Part shown: positions 42,453 through 51,507 of the stretch, piece after piece
Layout: every line of letters starts with the position of its first letter
How positions within the stretch are numbered: the stretch's first letter is position 1
Source of the DNA: Firmicutes bacterium HGW-Firmicutes-14
GTDB taxonomy: Bacteria > Bacillota > Thermincolia > Thermincolales > UBA2595
Assembly (NCBI GenBank): GCA_002840275.1
Contig: PHAB01000023.1
Location: 1-52,194, forward strand
Length of the DNA: 52,194 nt
Reading direction: 5' to 3'
The notes under the pieces: generated by a model
The model's input: the letters and a program-made list of their open reading frames with translations, nothing else
Databases searched by the model: none
Told to the model about the DNA's origin: nothing
Translations under genes and position numbers: made by a program

Positions 42453-42938
42453 TTATCCTGCGGCCTCTTCCATTTCAGCCAGCTGAGCTCTTTCCTCATC
42501 ACTCAGAAGCTTATCCAGATCAAGCAGGATAAGCAGCCTGTCACCAACCTTGGCTACACCGGTAATGTATCTCGAATCAATACTGCAAACAATCTGAGGG
42601 GCGGGTTCAATATCGGAAGAATTTATCCTCAAAACCTCGGAAACCGAATCGACCTGGACCCCAAAAGTGTGGTTACCCAACTGGACCACAATAATCCGTG
42701 CATCACCCGTATATTCGGTGAGGGGCAGGTCAAAACGCTTTTTCATATCAACTATCGGTATTATCTGGCCCCGGAGATTTATAATACCTTCCACAAAAAC
42801 CGGGGACCTGGGAACTTTGGTGGGGCTGGTAAGCCTGTTAATTTCTTTAACCTGGGTGATAGGTACACCGTATTCCTCATTTCCCAGTTTAAACACAACA
42901 AACTGGAGTTCAGTTCCGGATACTGCCTGCTGCTCCAT
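42453..42938 (-). CDS. cheW: CheW chemotaxis coupling protein
   Basis: This 161-residue protein is a single CheW domain: QFVVFKLGNEEYGVPITQVK, EINRLTSPTKVPRSPVFVEG, INLRGQIIPIVDMKKRF and FGVQVDSVSEVLRI. It links chemoreceptors to CheA. No other chemotaxis gene is in the window, so it serves a complex encoded elsewhere or a non-motility array. ATG 42938 has GGGAGGTGAAG just upstream. The acidic C-terminal tail (EERAQLAEMEEAA) is typical. Confidence 0.93.
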   Translation of the reverse strand: MEQQAVSGTELQFVVFKLGNEEYGVPITQVKEINRLTSPTKVPRSPVFVEGIINLRGQIIPIVDMKKRFDLPLTEYTGDARIIVVQLGNHTFGVQVDSVSEVLRINSSDIEPAPQIVCSIDSRYITGVAKVGDRLLILLDLDKLLSDEERAQLAEMEEAAG

Positions 42939-43014
42939 AACTTCACCTCCCTGAATCAAAAGAACCTATGGGTCTTTATTATTAATTTTCGACACAGTTG
43001 TTAAATATCCTTTA

Positions 43015-43821
43015 TTACATACCCAATATCTTCCTAAGTTTTTTTGCCTGGGCACGGCTTACCGGAACTTCACTCTTCTCATTGTCTTCCACTATAAGAG
43101 TATAAGTTCCATTAAAGAAAGGTATTATTTCTTTTACTTTATGGAGGTTTGCCAGGTAACAGCGATGAGTCCGGAAGAAAATCGACGGGTTAAGGCGGCT
43201 TTCCAGTTCCTTAAGGGTAAACCTGGTAAAAAGTTTGTCATGATAAGTTTTAATGTAAACATAGTCCTGTTCAGTAAAGGCATAAATAATATCTGATTCA
43301 TTGACCAAAATGGTTTTTCCCTGCTTTTCAGCAGGAATCCTGTCGATCTTGATATGTTGAGGCCTCTGTCCACCCTGTGAGGTCCCCTCCTGGGATGAAG
43401 GCTGCTGGGCTTGTGCATCCTGAGAATCGGCTGAAGATTGTTTCTGCTGACGCTGCTGGTTAATTTTTACTATCTTATTTACGGTCTGGGTAAGTCTTTT
43501 TTCATCAAAAGGTTTTAAAATGTAATCTACCGCATTGACCTCAAAGGCCCGGACTGCATATTCATCATAAGCAGTCACAAACACCACGTGAGGCGGATTA
43601 GGCATTTCCTGTACCTTAGCCCCGACCTCCAGACCGTTCATCCCCGGCATCTCAATGTCAAGAAATAATATGGAATAATCGAGGGCCTTAATCAAAGTGA
43701 GTGCTTCCTGGGCATTGGTAGCTTCCCCAACTACCTCAATATTGTCGAACTTGTTGAGAAGAAACCTGAGTTCCTTCCGGGCCGGATACTCATCATCCAC
43801 AATCAATGCCTTAAGCTTCAT
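43015..43821 (-). CDS. LytTR-family response regulator
   Basis: This 268-residue regulator has a receiver with VDDE (8-11) and Asp55 in LFLDIEMPG, a Gln-rich linker (~125-160: QQRQQKQSSADSQDAQAQQP), and a LytTR DNA-binding domain (ESDIIYAFTEQDYVYIKTYH, then FFRTHRCYLANLHKVKEIIP). It is the partner of the LytS-like kinase directly upstream, whose 3' end it overlaps by 11 bases. Related pairs respond to pyruvate or membrane potential and activate cstA or lrgAB-type genes, none of which is nearby. Confidence 0.92.
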   Translation of the reverse strand: MKLKALIVDDEYPARKELRFLLNKFDNIEVVGEATNAQEALTLIKALDYSILFLDIEMPGMNGLEVGAKVQEMPNPPHVVFVTAYDEYAVRAFEVNAVDYILKPFDEKRLTQTVNKIVKINQQRQQKQSSADSQDAQAQQPSSQEGTSQGGQRPQHIKIDRIPAEKQGKTILVNESDIIYAFTEQDYVYIKTYHDKLFTRFTLKELESRLNPSIFFRTHRCYLANLHKVKEIIPFFNGTYTLIVEDNEKSEVPVSRAQAKKLRKILGM

Positions 43822-45139
43822 TTACCTGTCCCCTCCCATCATCATGTAAATCAAGAATTAAGGGCACCCTTACCTCAATTGACGTTCCCTGGTCTACATC
43901 GCTTATAATCTTAAGCCCATAATCCTCCCCAAACAAACTTTTTAACCTTTCATTGACATTACTGAGTCCGACCCCTGTGCCCGAACCCACCCCAAGCATA
44001 AGCACATGACCAATCCTGTCCCGAGGAATTCCGACCCCGTCGTCTTTAACCATGATCCGCAGTTCACCGTGTTCTTTCTTTATCACTATCTGAACGGCAC
44101 CCGGCCCTACCTTGGGAGTAATACCGTGTTTTACGGCATTTTCCACAAGCGGCTGCAGGGTAAGCACCGGTATCTGGTAATCCATAAGCTCCTGGTCAAT
44201 ATCCCTGAGTATCCTTAGTTTCTCCCTAAACCTGGCCTTTTCCAGGACAAGATATGTGTTGATATATTCCAATTCCTCCCTCAGGCTGTTAAAATGACCG
44301 TGTTTTTTGAGAGTCTGCCGGAAAAAGGCTGCCAGGCGGATCAGAAGCCTCCGGGCTGTCTCGGGATTTGTCCGGCTAAACATGATTATTGTATTAAGGG
44401 TGTTAAACAGGAAATGCGGGTTAATCTGGGCATGGAGCGCCTGCAGCTCTGCCTTGGTAACCAACTGGGTCTGCCTGTCAAGTTCGGCCAGTTCCATCTG
44501 GACCCCCAGTAACTGGGCAATACCCACAGCCAGTTTCACTACATGGGGCGGCATTTGGCCTTCTTTGGTCTGATAAAGCTTGACACAACCCTCTATCTGG
44601 CCCCGGCATTTCAATGGGGCTATAACAGCTGCCTCCAGTGGACATTCACAGTCCTTAACCGGACACTTAAGTTTTTCCTTATTATCAACTATCTTCAGTT
44701 CACCTGTCTGAATAACCTGTTTTGTGGCTTCTGTAAGGATCAGCCTGCCCGGCTGGTGGCGCTCACAACCTGCCCCCACATAAGCCAGCACCCGCTCGCG
44801 GTCGGTTATGGCCACAGCTGCCACATCACTGATCTTGAGGATAATCTCAGCGGCTTTCTGGGCAGTTTCTTCATTCAGGCCCTGCCTGAGAAACGGGAGG
44901 GTTTCATTGGCAATCAACAGGGTGGAATCAACATGCTCATTACCCTCATCCATCCGCACAGTAACTATATTGTGTTTTGACATATAATCAAGCAGAAGGG
45001 CTGACCCCAGGGCATTGAGTATGAAAAATACGGCTGCAATTGTCCATGGGTGTCCTACTTCCTTGGTTGCAATAAAAACAACCCCAAATTGGAGCAGTGT
45101 TAACCCGAAAGCAATGGCTGCCACTCTCATTAAAAACAT
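43811..45139 (-). CDS. LytS-like sensor histidine kinase (GAF, HisKA_LytS)
   Basis: This 442-residue kinase has two N-terminal transmembrane segments (~1-48), not the usual five to seven of LytS. It then has a GAF domain (~70-215, with Cys at CPVKDCECP), the phospho-His motif LHAQINPHFLFNTLNTIIMF and an HATPase domain with DDGVGIPRD and GTGVGLSNVNERL. The Cys cluster in the GAF region could bind metal or sense redox state. ATG 45139 has GGAGAGAGG upstream; the frame to 45175 is not used. Confidence 0.9.
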   Translation of the reverse strand: MFLMRVAAIAFGLTLLQFGVVFIATKEVGHPWTIAAVFFILNALGSALLLDYMSKHNIVTVRMDEGNEHVDSTLLIANETLPFLRQGLNEETAQKAAEIILKISDVAAVAITDRERVLAYVGAGCERHQPGRLILTEATKQVIQTGELKIVDNKEKLKCPVKDCECPLEAAVIAPLKCRGQIEGCVKLYQTKEGQMPPHVVKLAVGIAQLLGVQMELAELDRQTQLVTKAELQALHAQINPHFLFNTLNTIIMFSRTNPETARRLLIRLAAFFRQTLKKHGHFNSLREELEYINTYLVLEKARFREKLRILRDIDQELMDYQIPVLTLQPLVENAVKHGITPKVGPGAVQIVIKKEHGELRIMVKDDGVGIPRDRIGHVLMLGVGSGTGVGLSNVNERLKSLFGEDYGLKIISDVDQGTSIEVRVPLILDLHDDGRGQVNEA

Positions 45140-45484
45140 AAGCCTCTCTCCTTGAATATACATCAAATACACCAAAACATTACAATACTTCTGTCAAGTC
45201 CTTCTAATCTGTCAACTATATGCAAATTCATATATGATATTCTCAATTTTCTTAATATTAATAAATTATTCTACTTGTTTTCCTATTTTCCTTCATTTTT
45301 AAAGCCCAAAAATGTAATTGGAATTAACTCCAAATCAGTATTAAAATGATATTATATCTAAATATATTTTAAAACTCCAGAAAAAGACAGATTGTTATTG
45401 GATAAATATCCATCTCCTGGGAAACAATTACTGAAAATGGACTGGATATCCGGTTTGTCAAAGATATCCCGGGAGGTGATTAAA
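45140..45484. promoter_or_regulatory. AT-rich divergent intergenic region
   Basis: No gene is visible. It must carry the lytS promoter (minus; two TTGACA motifs lie near 45190 and 45215) and the promoter of the zinc-ribbon gene (plus; TATATTTTAAAA-like sequence near 45360). A GATATCC repeat occurs just before the zinc-ribbon gene (45446 and 45465). Confidence 0.35.
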
Positions 45485-45652
45485 ATGGCACGACAAAAAT
45501 ACGTCTGTGGTTCCTGTGAGAGAACTTCCGGTCTTCCAGATTTCTGCTGCGGCAGAGCAATGGTACAAAAGGGAAGTTTTTTCTGTAAATCCTGCGGTAC
45601 GGTCTCTGATTCCGCAGGCGACTGCTGCGGTCAGTCAATGGTCCAGCTGTAA
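45485..45652 (+). CDS. Small double zinc-ribbon protein
   Basis: A 55-residue protein: MARQKYVCGSCERTSGLPDF, then CCGRAMVQ, then FFCKSCGTVSDSAGDCCGQS. It is two repeats of a CxxC...CCG metal site, each probably holding zinc or iron. ATG 45485 follows GGGAGGTG, and the longer frame from 45392 is not used. I cannot give a function; similar mini-proteins accompany rubredoxin- or rubrerythrin-type proteins. It lies upstream of an unusual hairpin region and the cysteine synthase gene. Confidence 0.7.
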   Translation: MARQKYVCGSCERTSGLPDFCCGRAMVQKGSFFCKSCGTVSDSAGDCCGQSMVQL

Positions 45653-45681
45653 CATAAAATCTGCAACCAGTCCGCAAGATC

Positions 45682-45739
45682 AGGGAACTGTTTTTGATAA
45701 TTGGAAAAGCGCGCATATTTCAGTTCCCTATTCGCGCGC
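45682..45739 (+). ncRNA. Possible pseudoknot-forming RNA element
   Basis: Two perfect inverted repeats interlock: AGGGAACTG (45682-45690) with CAGTTCCCT (45721-45729), and GCGCGC (45709-45714) with GCGCGC (45734-45739). The second partner of each pair lies outside the first stem, the layout of an H-type pseudoknot. A short palindrome CCCATATGGG (45746-45755) and a terminator follow. It could be a small RNA or an untranslated control element; I know no matching family. Confidence 0.45.
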
Positions 45740-45752
45740 ATTCACCCCATAT

Positions 45753-45806
45753 GGGTAGGCCAAATGTTTTTGCGGGAGCGACGGGCCTGCCCTTTTATTT
45801 TGTTTT
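45753..45806 (+). terminator. Terminator upstream of the cysteine synthase gene
   Basis: GGGTAGGCC (45753-45761) pairs with GGGCCTGCCC (45783-45792), with a G-U pair, followed by TTTTATTTTGTTTTTTT. Confidence 0.75.
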
Positions 45807-45931
45807 TTTATTTTTAAAATGTTAAACAATTATCTTTTTGGCAAAAATGTAGTATAATTTTGACTAGGCTTATACAATTCCTTCTTCATTATATCTGATA
45901 AAATATATATTTTGCGGAGGTAAATCCTGTT

Positions 45932-46873
45932 ATGAACCAAATCAAAAACAGCGTCCTGGAGACAATTGGCAATACCCCCATGGTCAGAATTAACCGGCTG
46001 TGTCCGAATCCAAATGTGACAATCGCCCTTAAGCTTGAAGGTAATAATCCCGGGGGCAGTATAAAAGACAGGCCGGCCCTCTATATGCTGGAGATGGCTG
46101 AAAAAGCCGGGGAGCTAACAAAAGACAAGGTTATTATTGAACCTACCAGCGGCAACACAGGGATTGGACTGGCGATGGTTGCTGCCATAAAGGGGTACAA
46201 ACTGGTTGTCACCATGTCTGAGTGGATGAGTATGGAACGCCGCAAAACCCTTGCCGCTTTTGGGGCCGAAATTATTTTGACACCTGGAGAAAAAGGTACC
46301 GATGGGGCAATTGAAAAGGCCCACGAATTATGCCACAAAAACCCCGGCCTATATTTCATGCCTAACCAATTCGCTAATGAAAACAACCTTATGTCCCATT
46401 ATGATACCACAGCTGTGGAGATATGGGAGCAGACCGGGCGGGAAATCACCCACTTCGTTGCAGGAATGGGGACCACCGGCACTCTCATGGGGATTTCCAG
46501 ACGGCTTAAAGAACTTAATCCCAACATACAGATAATCGGAGTTGAACCAAACATGAACCATTCGGTCCAGGGCCTTAAAAACATGGAGGAAGCCAGGGTC
46601 CCTGAGATTTATGACATCAGCCGGCTGGATGAAAAGGTGCGGATAAAAGATGAGGATGCTTATGAAATGGCCCGTCTCCTGGCCAGAGAGGAAGGTATTT
46701 TTGCCGGTATCAGCTCCGGAGCTACCGTATATGTCGCTGTCGAAAAAGCCAAGGAACTGGATAAAGGGCTGATAGTTGTAATAATTCCTGACAGGGGTGA
46801 CAGGTATCTCTCCACTGATCTCTTTTGTTTCAACCCATGCGGCAACACCGAGTGTCAGCTTAAAGGAGACTAG
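45932..46873 (+). CDS. cysM: Cysteine synthase (CysM/CysK-type)
   Basis: This 313-residue PLP enzyme of the beta-substitution family has NPGGSIKDRPAL (Lys binds PLP), EPTSGNTGIGLAM, VAGMGTTGTLMGISR and GISSGATVYVA. It makes cysteine from O-acetylserine (or O-phosphoserine) and sulfide or thiosulfate. The C-terminal CFNPCGNTECQLKGD tail with three Cys is unusual for the family and could bind metal. ATG 45932 follows GCGGAGG. The enzyme fits with the sulfur-uptake genes elsewhere in the window. Confidence 0.9.
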   Translation: MNQIKNSVLETIGNTPMVRINRLCPNPNVTIALKLEGNNPGGSIKDRPALYMLEMAEKAGELTKDKVIIEPTSGNTGIGLAMVAAIKGYKLVVTMSEWMSMERRKTLAAFGAEIILTPGEKGTDGAIEKAHELCHKNPGLYFMPNQFANENNLMSHYDTTAVEIWEQTGREITHFVAGMGTTGTLMGISRRLKELNPNIQIIGVEPNMNHSVQGLKNMEEARVPEIYDISRLDEKVRIKDEDAYEMARLLAREEGIFAGISSGATVYVAVEKAKELDKGLIVVIIPDRGDRYLSTDLFCFNPCGNTECQLKGD

Positions 46874-46888
46874 AAATGTATCTGTTGA

Positions 46889-47578
46889 TTATGAATTGTT
46901 AATATAGCTCTTTTTTCTCCGGGGGGCCAGCAGAAACATTCCCACGGCTCCTGTCACAAATCCCCCGACATGAGCCCACCAGGCCACCATGTTCCCCGGT
47001 ATCCCAAGAGTGGCATATCCGCTGAGCCATTGAGTGATGAACCAGATAAAAAGAAAAACAAAGGCCGGTATTTCTATAAAGGTGATAAAAAAGAATATCG
47101 GGAAAAGGGTAAGCACCTTTGCCCGCGGGAAGCTTATAAAATATGCTCCAAGAACCCCGGCAATTGCCCCACTGGCACCGATAACCGGTTCAGCAGCTAC
47201 CGGGTTTGACCATATCTGGGCCAATGACCCGGCTGCTCCGGCTGCCAGGTAAAGAAATATAAACTTTCCTCTTCCCAGCCTGTCTTCCACATTGTCCCCG
47301 AATATCCAAAGGTAAAGCATATTGCCCAGTACGTGAAACAATCCCCCATGCAGGAACATGGAAGAAAACAGCGGAACCACGGCCTGGACCAAGGTACTCT
47401 CACCGTAGACCAGTCCGGATATGCGCCTGGGCACGATACCAAACTGGGAAACCAGAGCTTCCAGCTGCCCCTGGCTAAGAGACAGTTCATAAACAAAAAT
47501 AAGTACATTAATTATGATTATTGAAACACTGACTACCGGGAACCGCCTTGACCGGATATTATCTCTTATCGGTATCAT
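46889..47578 (-). CDS. Rhomboid family intramembrane serine protease
   Basis: This 229-residue protein has six transmembrane helices. The catalytic Ser lies in VIGASGAIAGVLGAY and the catalytic His in NMVAWWAHVGGFVTG, with an HGGLFHVLGNMLYLWIFGDN L1 region. It cleaves transmembrane substrates within the membrane; the substrates are unknown. ATG 47578 (MIPIRDNIRS) follows GGGAGG. Confidence 0.92.
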   Translation of the reverse strand: MIPIRDNIRSRRFPVVSVSIIIINVLIFVYELSLSQGQLEALVSQFGIVPRRISGLVYGESTLVQAVVPLFSSMFLHGGLFHVLGNMLYLWIFGDNVEDRLGRGKFIFLYLAAGAAGSLAQIWSNPVAAEPVIGASGAIAGVLGAYFISFPRAKVLTLFPIFFFITFIEIPAFVFLFIWFITQWLSGYATLGIPGNMVAWWAHVGGFVTGAVGMFLLAPRRKKSYINNS

Positions 47579-47696
47579 ACCTGCCTCCCAAACCATGATC
47601 TTCTTTTACATTATAATATATATAATACCCTTAAAAGGGGAATCTAAAAAGAGTATTTCCCCATTCCTTTAACATAAAACAACAATGGTAAGACAA

Positions 47697-47730
47697 AGGC
47701 TAGCGTTGTTAAAGCAGACAACGCTAGCCT
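47697..47730. terminator. Strong bidirectional terminator hairpin
   Basis: AGGCTAGCGTTGT and ACAACGCTAGCCT form a perfect 13-pair stem around TAAAGCAG. It lies after the 47811 gene on the minus strand. Confidence 0.75.
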
Positions 47731-47810
47731 CATTTGCCTGTTATTTTAAATACTGCAATACCACTTACGTTAAAAATTATACAACTACCCCATTCCCTCA
47801 TGGAGCGAGG

Positions 47811-48374
47811 TTATCTCTCATACTTTACAGGGACGAGTTCCCTGCTGACCCTGTGAATAACCCTGTCCACATCTTCGCCGATTGTATTTACACCAATGGT
47901 TTCTCTCAGGCTCTTAAGGGTGAAAAACTTGTCAAACACTTCCTGGGCCCAGTTTAGATCCCTTTTTCTATCAGCAAGCACAGTACAATGAAAATCACAC
48001 ACCGTCTTTATTTCATACTTATTTACTTCGCGCCATCCTCCGGTCAGGTCACTGTAATAATCCATCCGCCATTCCCAGTCCCAGATAGCAAAAGCAAACT
48101 TTCCATATTTTTCTAACATCTTACTGAGCTTCTCCCTGACAGCCTTGGCAAATCTTTCTTCTGCCCCGATAATACCGCTCCCCAAATCGTTGGCCAGCCT
48201 GGTAAGCTCCGGATCCCTGTTTTCCTCCAGGTATTTCTGATACCTGTCCAGGGCTATTTGTTCCAAAGCCTCTATTCCCATAAAAAGCCGGTTATATTGA
48301 TCGACCTCTTCCTGATTGAGGAATCCGAGTATTTTTCGTTCTTTTTCCGACAGCTGCCTTTTAGTCAACACCAC
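47811..48374 (-). CDS. Conserved hypothetical protein, helical
   Basis: A 187-residue soluble protein that I do not recognise. It starts VVLTKRQLSEKERKILGFLN, is predicted mainly helical with many charged residues, and has an aromatic stretch FAIWDWEWRMDYYSDLTGGW in the middle. The start is taken as GTG 48374, because GGAGGGG lies in front; ATG 48392 is possible but has no site. It has no operon partner; a strong terminator follows. The terminator hairpin at 48503 upstream belongs to the preceding HdrD-like gene. Confidence 0.6.
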   Translation of the reverse strand: MVLTKRQLSEKERKILGFLNQEEVDQYNRLFMGIEALEQIALDRYQKYLEENRDPELTRLANDLGSGIIGAEERFAKAVREKLSKMLEKYGKFAFAIWDWEWRMDYYSDLTGGWREVNKYEIKTVCDFHCTVLADRKRDLNWAQEVFDKFFTLKSLRETIGVNTIGEDVDRVIHRVSRELVPVKYER

Positions 48375-48502
48375 CTTAATACCCCTCCACATCTACAGTT
48401 TTTTCTAACTGTCTTGAATTTACAATACACTATTTTCACAAGACATGCAACCGTTAGCTTGATTTTAACACTTGGCCCTTATTTGTCAACAATCAGAAAG
48501 AA

Positions 48503-48551
48503 CCGCTCTACCATAGTACCCAAAGGATAGCGGTGTCGTTAACAGAGCGGA
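48503..48551 (-). terminator. Terminator after the ancestral end of the HdrD-like gene
   Basis: On the minus strand CCGCTCT (from 48550) pairs with AGAGCGG and is followed by TTCTTTCTG. It stands just after the stop (48563) of the displaced C-terminal frame, supporting that frame as the original end of the gene. Confidence 0.55.
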
Positions 48552-48562
48552 GGGATTCCCTG

Positions 48563-48709
48563 TCAATCCTCAACGACTCCATTCTTATTCAGGCCCATTG
48601 AGGAGGATACCAGTTCAGCCAGGTGGCGGACCCTGATGGATGCCCCTGCCTGGGCAGCTCCCCCTGACAGCCCGGAAAAACATGTCGGGCATTGGAATAC
48701 TGCCGGTTC
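48563..48709 (-). pseudogene. Displaced C-terminal frame of the HdrD-like gene
   Basis: In another minus-strand frame this segment encodes [20 protein letters not shown], then [20 protein letters not shown] and a stop at 48563. That is the normal end of an HdrD-type second CCG domain (CxxC, then the helical tail ending with an AELV motif). It is out of frame with the main body because bases upstream have been lost. Confidence 0.75.
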
Positions 48710-49719
48710 CTGTCCATCTCCACAAGTTCCAGGCCCGGTATCGCCCGGATTATTCTCCGCGGCGGTTCATATATACCGTTATGTCTCCCCAGCAGGCACG
48801 GGTCATGGTATGTTATCTTTCCGGGTACCGGGTTGTCAAATCTTATCCTGCCCTGCTCATGCAGCAGGTCCAGATATTCTGCCAGGTGGTATACCCGGAA
48901 ATTCAGTTTCGCCAGTTTGGGGTAGTCATTGTTCAGGGTCTTGTAACACCCCGCACAAGCCGTTACCAGGGTTTCTATCCCCAGGTTGTTCAGCTTGTCT
49001 GTGTTTTTGCAGGCCATCTCCGGAAATTCCGGGTCCCCGATCCTCCTGAGTTTCCCATAGCAGCAGTCTTCATCAGGTCCCAGGATGCCGAACTGCACCC
49101 CTGCCTCATTCAGGATGTTTGCCGCATGCTGGGATACCAGGCTGACATTCTCTTCAAAACTGGCGTTACACCCAAGAAACAGCAGTACCGGTGCCAGGTT
49201 GTCTGTTATGAATTCCGGCCTCTCCAGCAGGGTTCCTTTGGCCAGGCCGGTCTCTATCCAGTCAGCCCTGGTCTCCTGGGGTTTCTTCTGGGGGTTCCCG
49301 TATTCTTTCAGGGTTCTGCAGTATGTTTCCAGGTTCGCCAGGGGCAGCTGTCCTGATTCATATACCGCTTCCCGGGTATTCTCCCACAGTTCCACCGTAT
49401 CCAGTCGTACCGGGCATACGAAATGACACTGGTTACAGCATGAACAGTCATACAGGCTTTTTATGAATTTGTTTATCACTGCCGGTCCGGTTTTGGGCCT
49501 GAACAGGCCCAAAAAACCCGGCTGGCTGCTCCTCAATATGTCCCTGAGATACTTTATCTTGGCCCGCGGGGTGACGTCCTCCCTGCTGTCCAGGGTATAT
49601 ATGGGACACCATTTCTGGCATTCCCCGCACCTGGTACATGCATCAAGGCTCATCAGCTGCCGCCGGCTTAATCTCCCGGTATTAAGTCCGGCCGTATTTT
49701 TCGTTTCAGGCTGTGTCAT
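48589..49719 (-). CDS. HdrD-like iron-sulfur protein, damaged C-terminal CCG domain
   Basis: This 376-residue reading frame has two [4Fe-4S] motifs ([12 protein letters not shown] and [12 protein letters not shown]). CCG domain 1 follows ([29 protein letters not shown]), then the start of CCG domain 2 (YHDPCLLGR). After EMDRNR, where family members have the second CCG followed by ~35 residues, the frame instead reads 45 unrelated residues. The normal tail lies in another frame (48563-48709), so an internal deletion with frameshift has removed the second CCG. It overlaps the NarI-like gene by four bases. Intact relatives pass electrons from a membrane cytochrome b to disulfide or ferredoxin partners. 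Confidence 0.82.
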   Translation of the reverse strand: MTQPETKNTAGLNTGRLSRRQLMSLDACTRCGECQKWCPIYTLDSREDVTPRAKIKYLRDILRSSQPGFLGLFRPKTGPAVINKFIKSLYDCSCCNQCHFVCPVRLDTVELWENTREAVYESGQLPLANLETYCRTLKEYGNPQKKPQETRADWIETGLAKGTLLERPEFITDNLAPVLLFLGCNASFEENVSLVSQHAANILNEAGVQFGILGPDEDCCYGKLRRIGDPEFPEMACKNTDKLNNLGIETLVTACAGCYKTLNNDYPKLAKLNFRVYHLAEYLDLLHEQGRIRFDNPVPGKITYHDPCLLGRHNGIYEPPRRIIRAIPGLELVEMDRNRQYSNARHVFPGCQGELPRQGHPSGSATWLNWYPPQWA

Positions 49720-50492
49720 GCGTATAGGTCACCCCTCATGTGTTCCTCTGATGCGTTTAATACTATTTCAACCGGACTGTTAACTATATGCAGAAACTTG
49801 CTGTGGGGGATATATGCCAGGAGCATGGCATTCAGGGTGGCATGGAATACCCACAGGCCTGATGCCAGGCCTGGCAGCCCCTCCATACCCCTGAAGATGC
49901 CGGCCAGGCCGTATCCCGCAAAAGAATAATGCAGTTCAGGGACCGGCGCCGTCAGCGCAATCCTCACCGCCTCCAGCATAAACCCCGTCACCACCAGGAT
50001 CAGCAGGGATACCAGGGTAACTGTGTCACCCGGTTCGGTGTAAAGCTGGCTGTCTCTGATCACATAACGCCTGATAAATGCTGTCACCAGGCCTATAAGG
50101 ATTATGATTCCGAAAAAATCCCCCGCCAGTTTGTAGTAGTTATGGCCCTGCCCTGCCGTCATATATATCCTGACTGCTGACCCCTCAGGGATGAATTTCA
50201 GTATGACGGCTATCGCCGATAAAAGAAGCAGGCCCATGAAACCGTAAAATATCCCTAAATGGGCGGCCCACCTCATTATGCTCTTTTCCGCTATCTGTTT
50301 CTGCAGTATTACTTCCCTGATGAAGGCCCTCACCATCATCAGGATGTCAGGCCTCCCATACAGTGACTGTTTTCCGGCCCTGGCATAAAACGAGACCTTC
50401 CAGGCTATCCCGGCCGCCAATAGGATAATACCTGTCGACTGAACCACCCAGAAGTAAATCCACGGTTTATAGTAAAGCTCTGCGGCTTCCAT
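49716..50492 (-). CDS. NarI/DsrM-like cytochrome b membrane subunit
   Basis: This 258-residue membrane protein has five transmembrane helices (~11-32, 71-98, 122-142, 155-176 and 205-232). Haem-ligand His sit in [12 protein letters not shown] and [20 protein letters not shown], the pattern of the NarI/HdrE/DsrM family. It would exchange electrons with the quinone pool and pass them to the HdrD-like protein, whose gene it overlaps by four bases. Since that partner is damaged, the complex may be inactive or altered. GGGGAGG precedes ATG 50492. Confidence 0.88.
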   Translation of the reverse strand: MEAAELYYKPWIYFWVVQSTGIILLAAGIAWKVSFYARAGKQSLYGRPDILMMVRAFIREVILQKQIAEKSIMRWAAHLGIFYGFMGLLLLSAIAVILKFIPEGSAVRIYMTAGQGHNYYKLAGDFFGIIILIGLVTAFIRRYVIRDSQLYTEPGDTVTLVSLLILVVTGFMLEAVRIALTAPVPELHYSFAGYGLAGIFRGMEGLPGLASGLWVFHATLNAMLLAYIPHSKFLHIVNSPVEIVLNASEEHMRGDLYA

Positions 50493-50557
50493 TTTTCAGA
50501 CCTCCCCCATTCACCGGCTTCCTCCGCTGAACCCTTCCAAGGTGGTTCGAAACCGGT

Positions 50558-51445
50558 TCAATGAACTCCAATGGCTCCTTCCAGTTTTGCCCGGTCGATG
50601 TCCCGGCCGATGAATACCAGCCTGTTCTCAACAGCTTCCGCTATCTTGCCAAATTCAAACCGGCCATTCACATAATCAAAAGTCACCGGGCCGTCACAAG
50701 TCAGAATTATCCCCTTGGCCCTGAAAATATCACCATATCCCCCGGTTTTAAGGTCCTTCAGCAGAGTTTCTATCCTGTCCCGGTCCACTTTACCACTAAA
50801 CCGGAATACTTCCGAACTGTACCGGGGACTGAAGTGAAAGTGCACCACTTCCCCTTTAGCCTCAACTTCCGGTATCTCAGCCCGGCAGTATACCGTGGGA
50901 ATAAGCACAGCCGCAGGGTTTAAGGCAGTTATCTCCTCTCTGCAGCGATCAATGGTATCCCCTATAACCAGGTCCGCCTTGTTCAGGAGGATGATATCGG
51001 AATTCATAATCTGGTCCTTGAAGAACTCTCCAACATCTTCCACATCACCGTCCCTGATTATCTCAATAAAGAAAGTCAAGTCAATCACCCCTATCACAGG
51101 GGCCAGTTTCAACTTCTCCGCATAGTCTGCCTTTTTCAGGCCGAGGATGATTGATGACGGTGATGCTATTCCGGTAGGTTCGATAATGAGTTGTGACGGA
51201 TTATATTTTTCCATAATCTCCCGGACACCATCCACCAGGCTCTCCCTCAGGGAACAGCATATACACCCGCTCGGCATTTCCACCACATTAAGGTTACAGC
51301 CCTGGGAAACCAGGGTCCCGTCTATGCCCAGTTCTCCAAACTCGTTTACCAGTATCGCCGTATCAGCAGCCGCGTTCTGCAGCAGGTTCTTCAGCAGGGT
51401 GGTCTTGCCTGCTCCCAAAAACCCGCAGATTACCTGTACCTTCAT
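50558..51445 (-). CDS. COG0523/CobW-family metallochaperone GTPase
   Basis: This 295-residue G3E-type GTPase has Walker A GFLGAGKTTLLKNLL, the metal motif SGCICCSLRE (CxCC), Walker B EPTGIASP, and NKAD. A C-terminal CobW-C domain with HFHFSPRYSSE follows. Family members deliver metal or cobalamin to a target. The neighbours (small conserved protein and a QueG-like iron-sulfur protein) recall corrinoid methyltransferase clusters, though no methyltransferase is visible here. The start is ATG 51445; GGCAGGTG is upstream. Confidence 0.9.
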   Translation of the reverse strand: MKVQVICGFLGAGKTTLLKNLLQNAAADTAILVNEFGELGIDGTLVSQGCNLNVVEMPSGCICCSLRESLVDGVREIMEKYNPSQLIIEPTGIASPSSIILGLKKADYAEKLKLAPVIGVIDLTFFIEIIRDGDVEDVGEFFKDQIMNSDIILLNKADLVIGDTIDRCREEITALNPAAVLIPTVYCRAEIPEVEAKGEVVHFHFSPRYSSEVFRFSGKVDRDRIETLLKDLKTGGYGDIFRAKGIILTCDGPVTFDYVNGRFEFGKIAEAVENRLVFIGRDIDRAKLEGAIGVH

Positions 51446-51507
51446 AGAAATCACACCTGCCTTCTAATTAATTACCAACCATCCAGGTTGGTTTGGTTTT
51501 GTTAATC

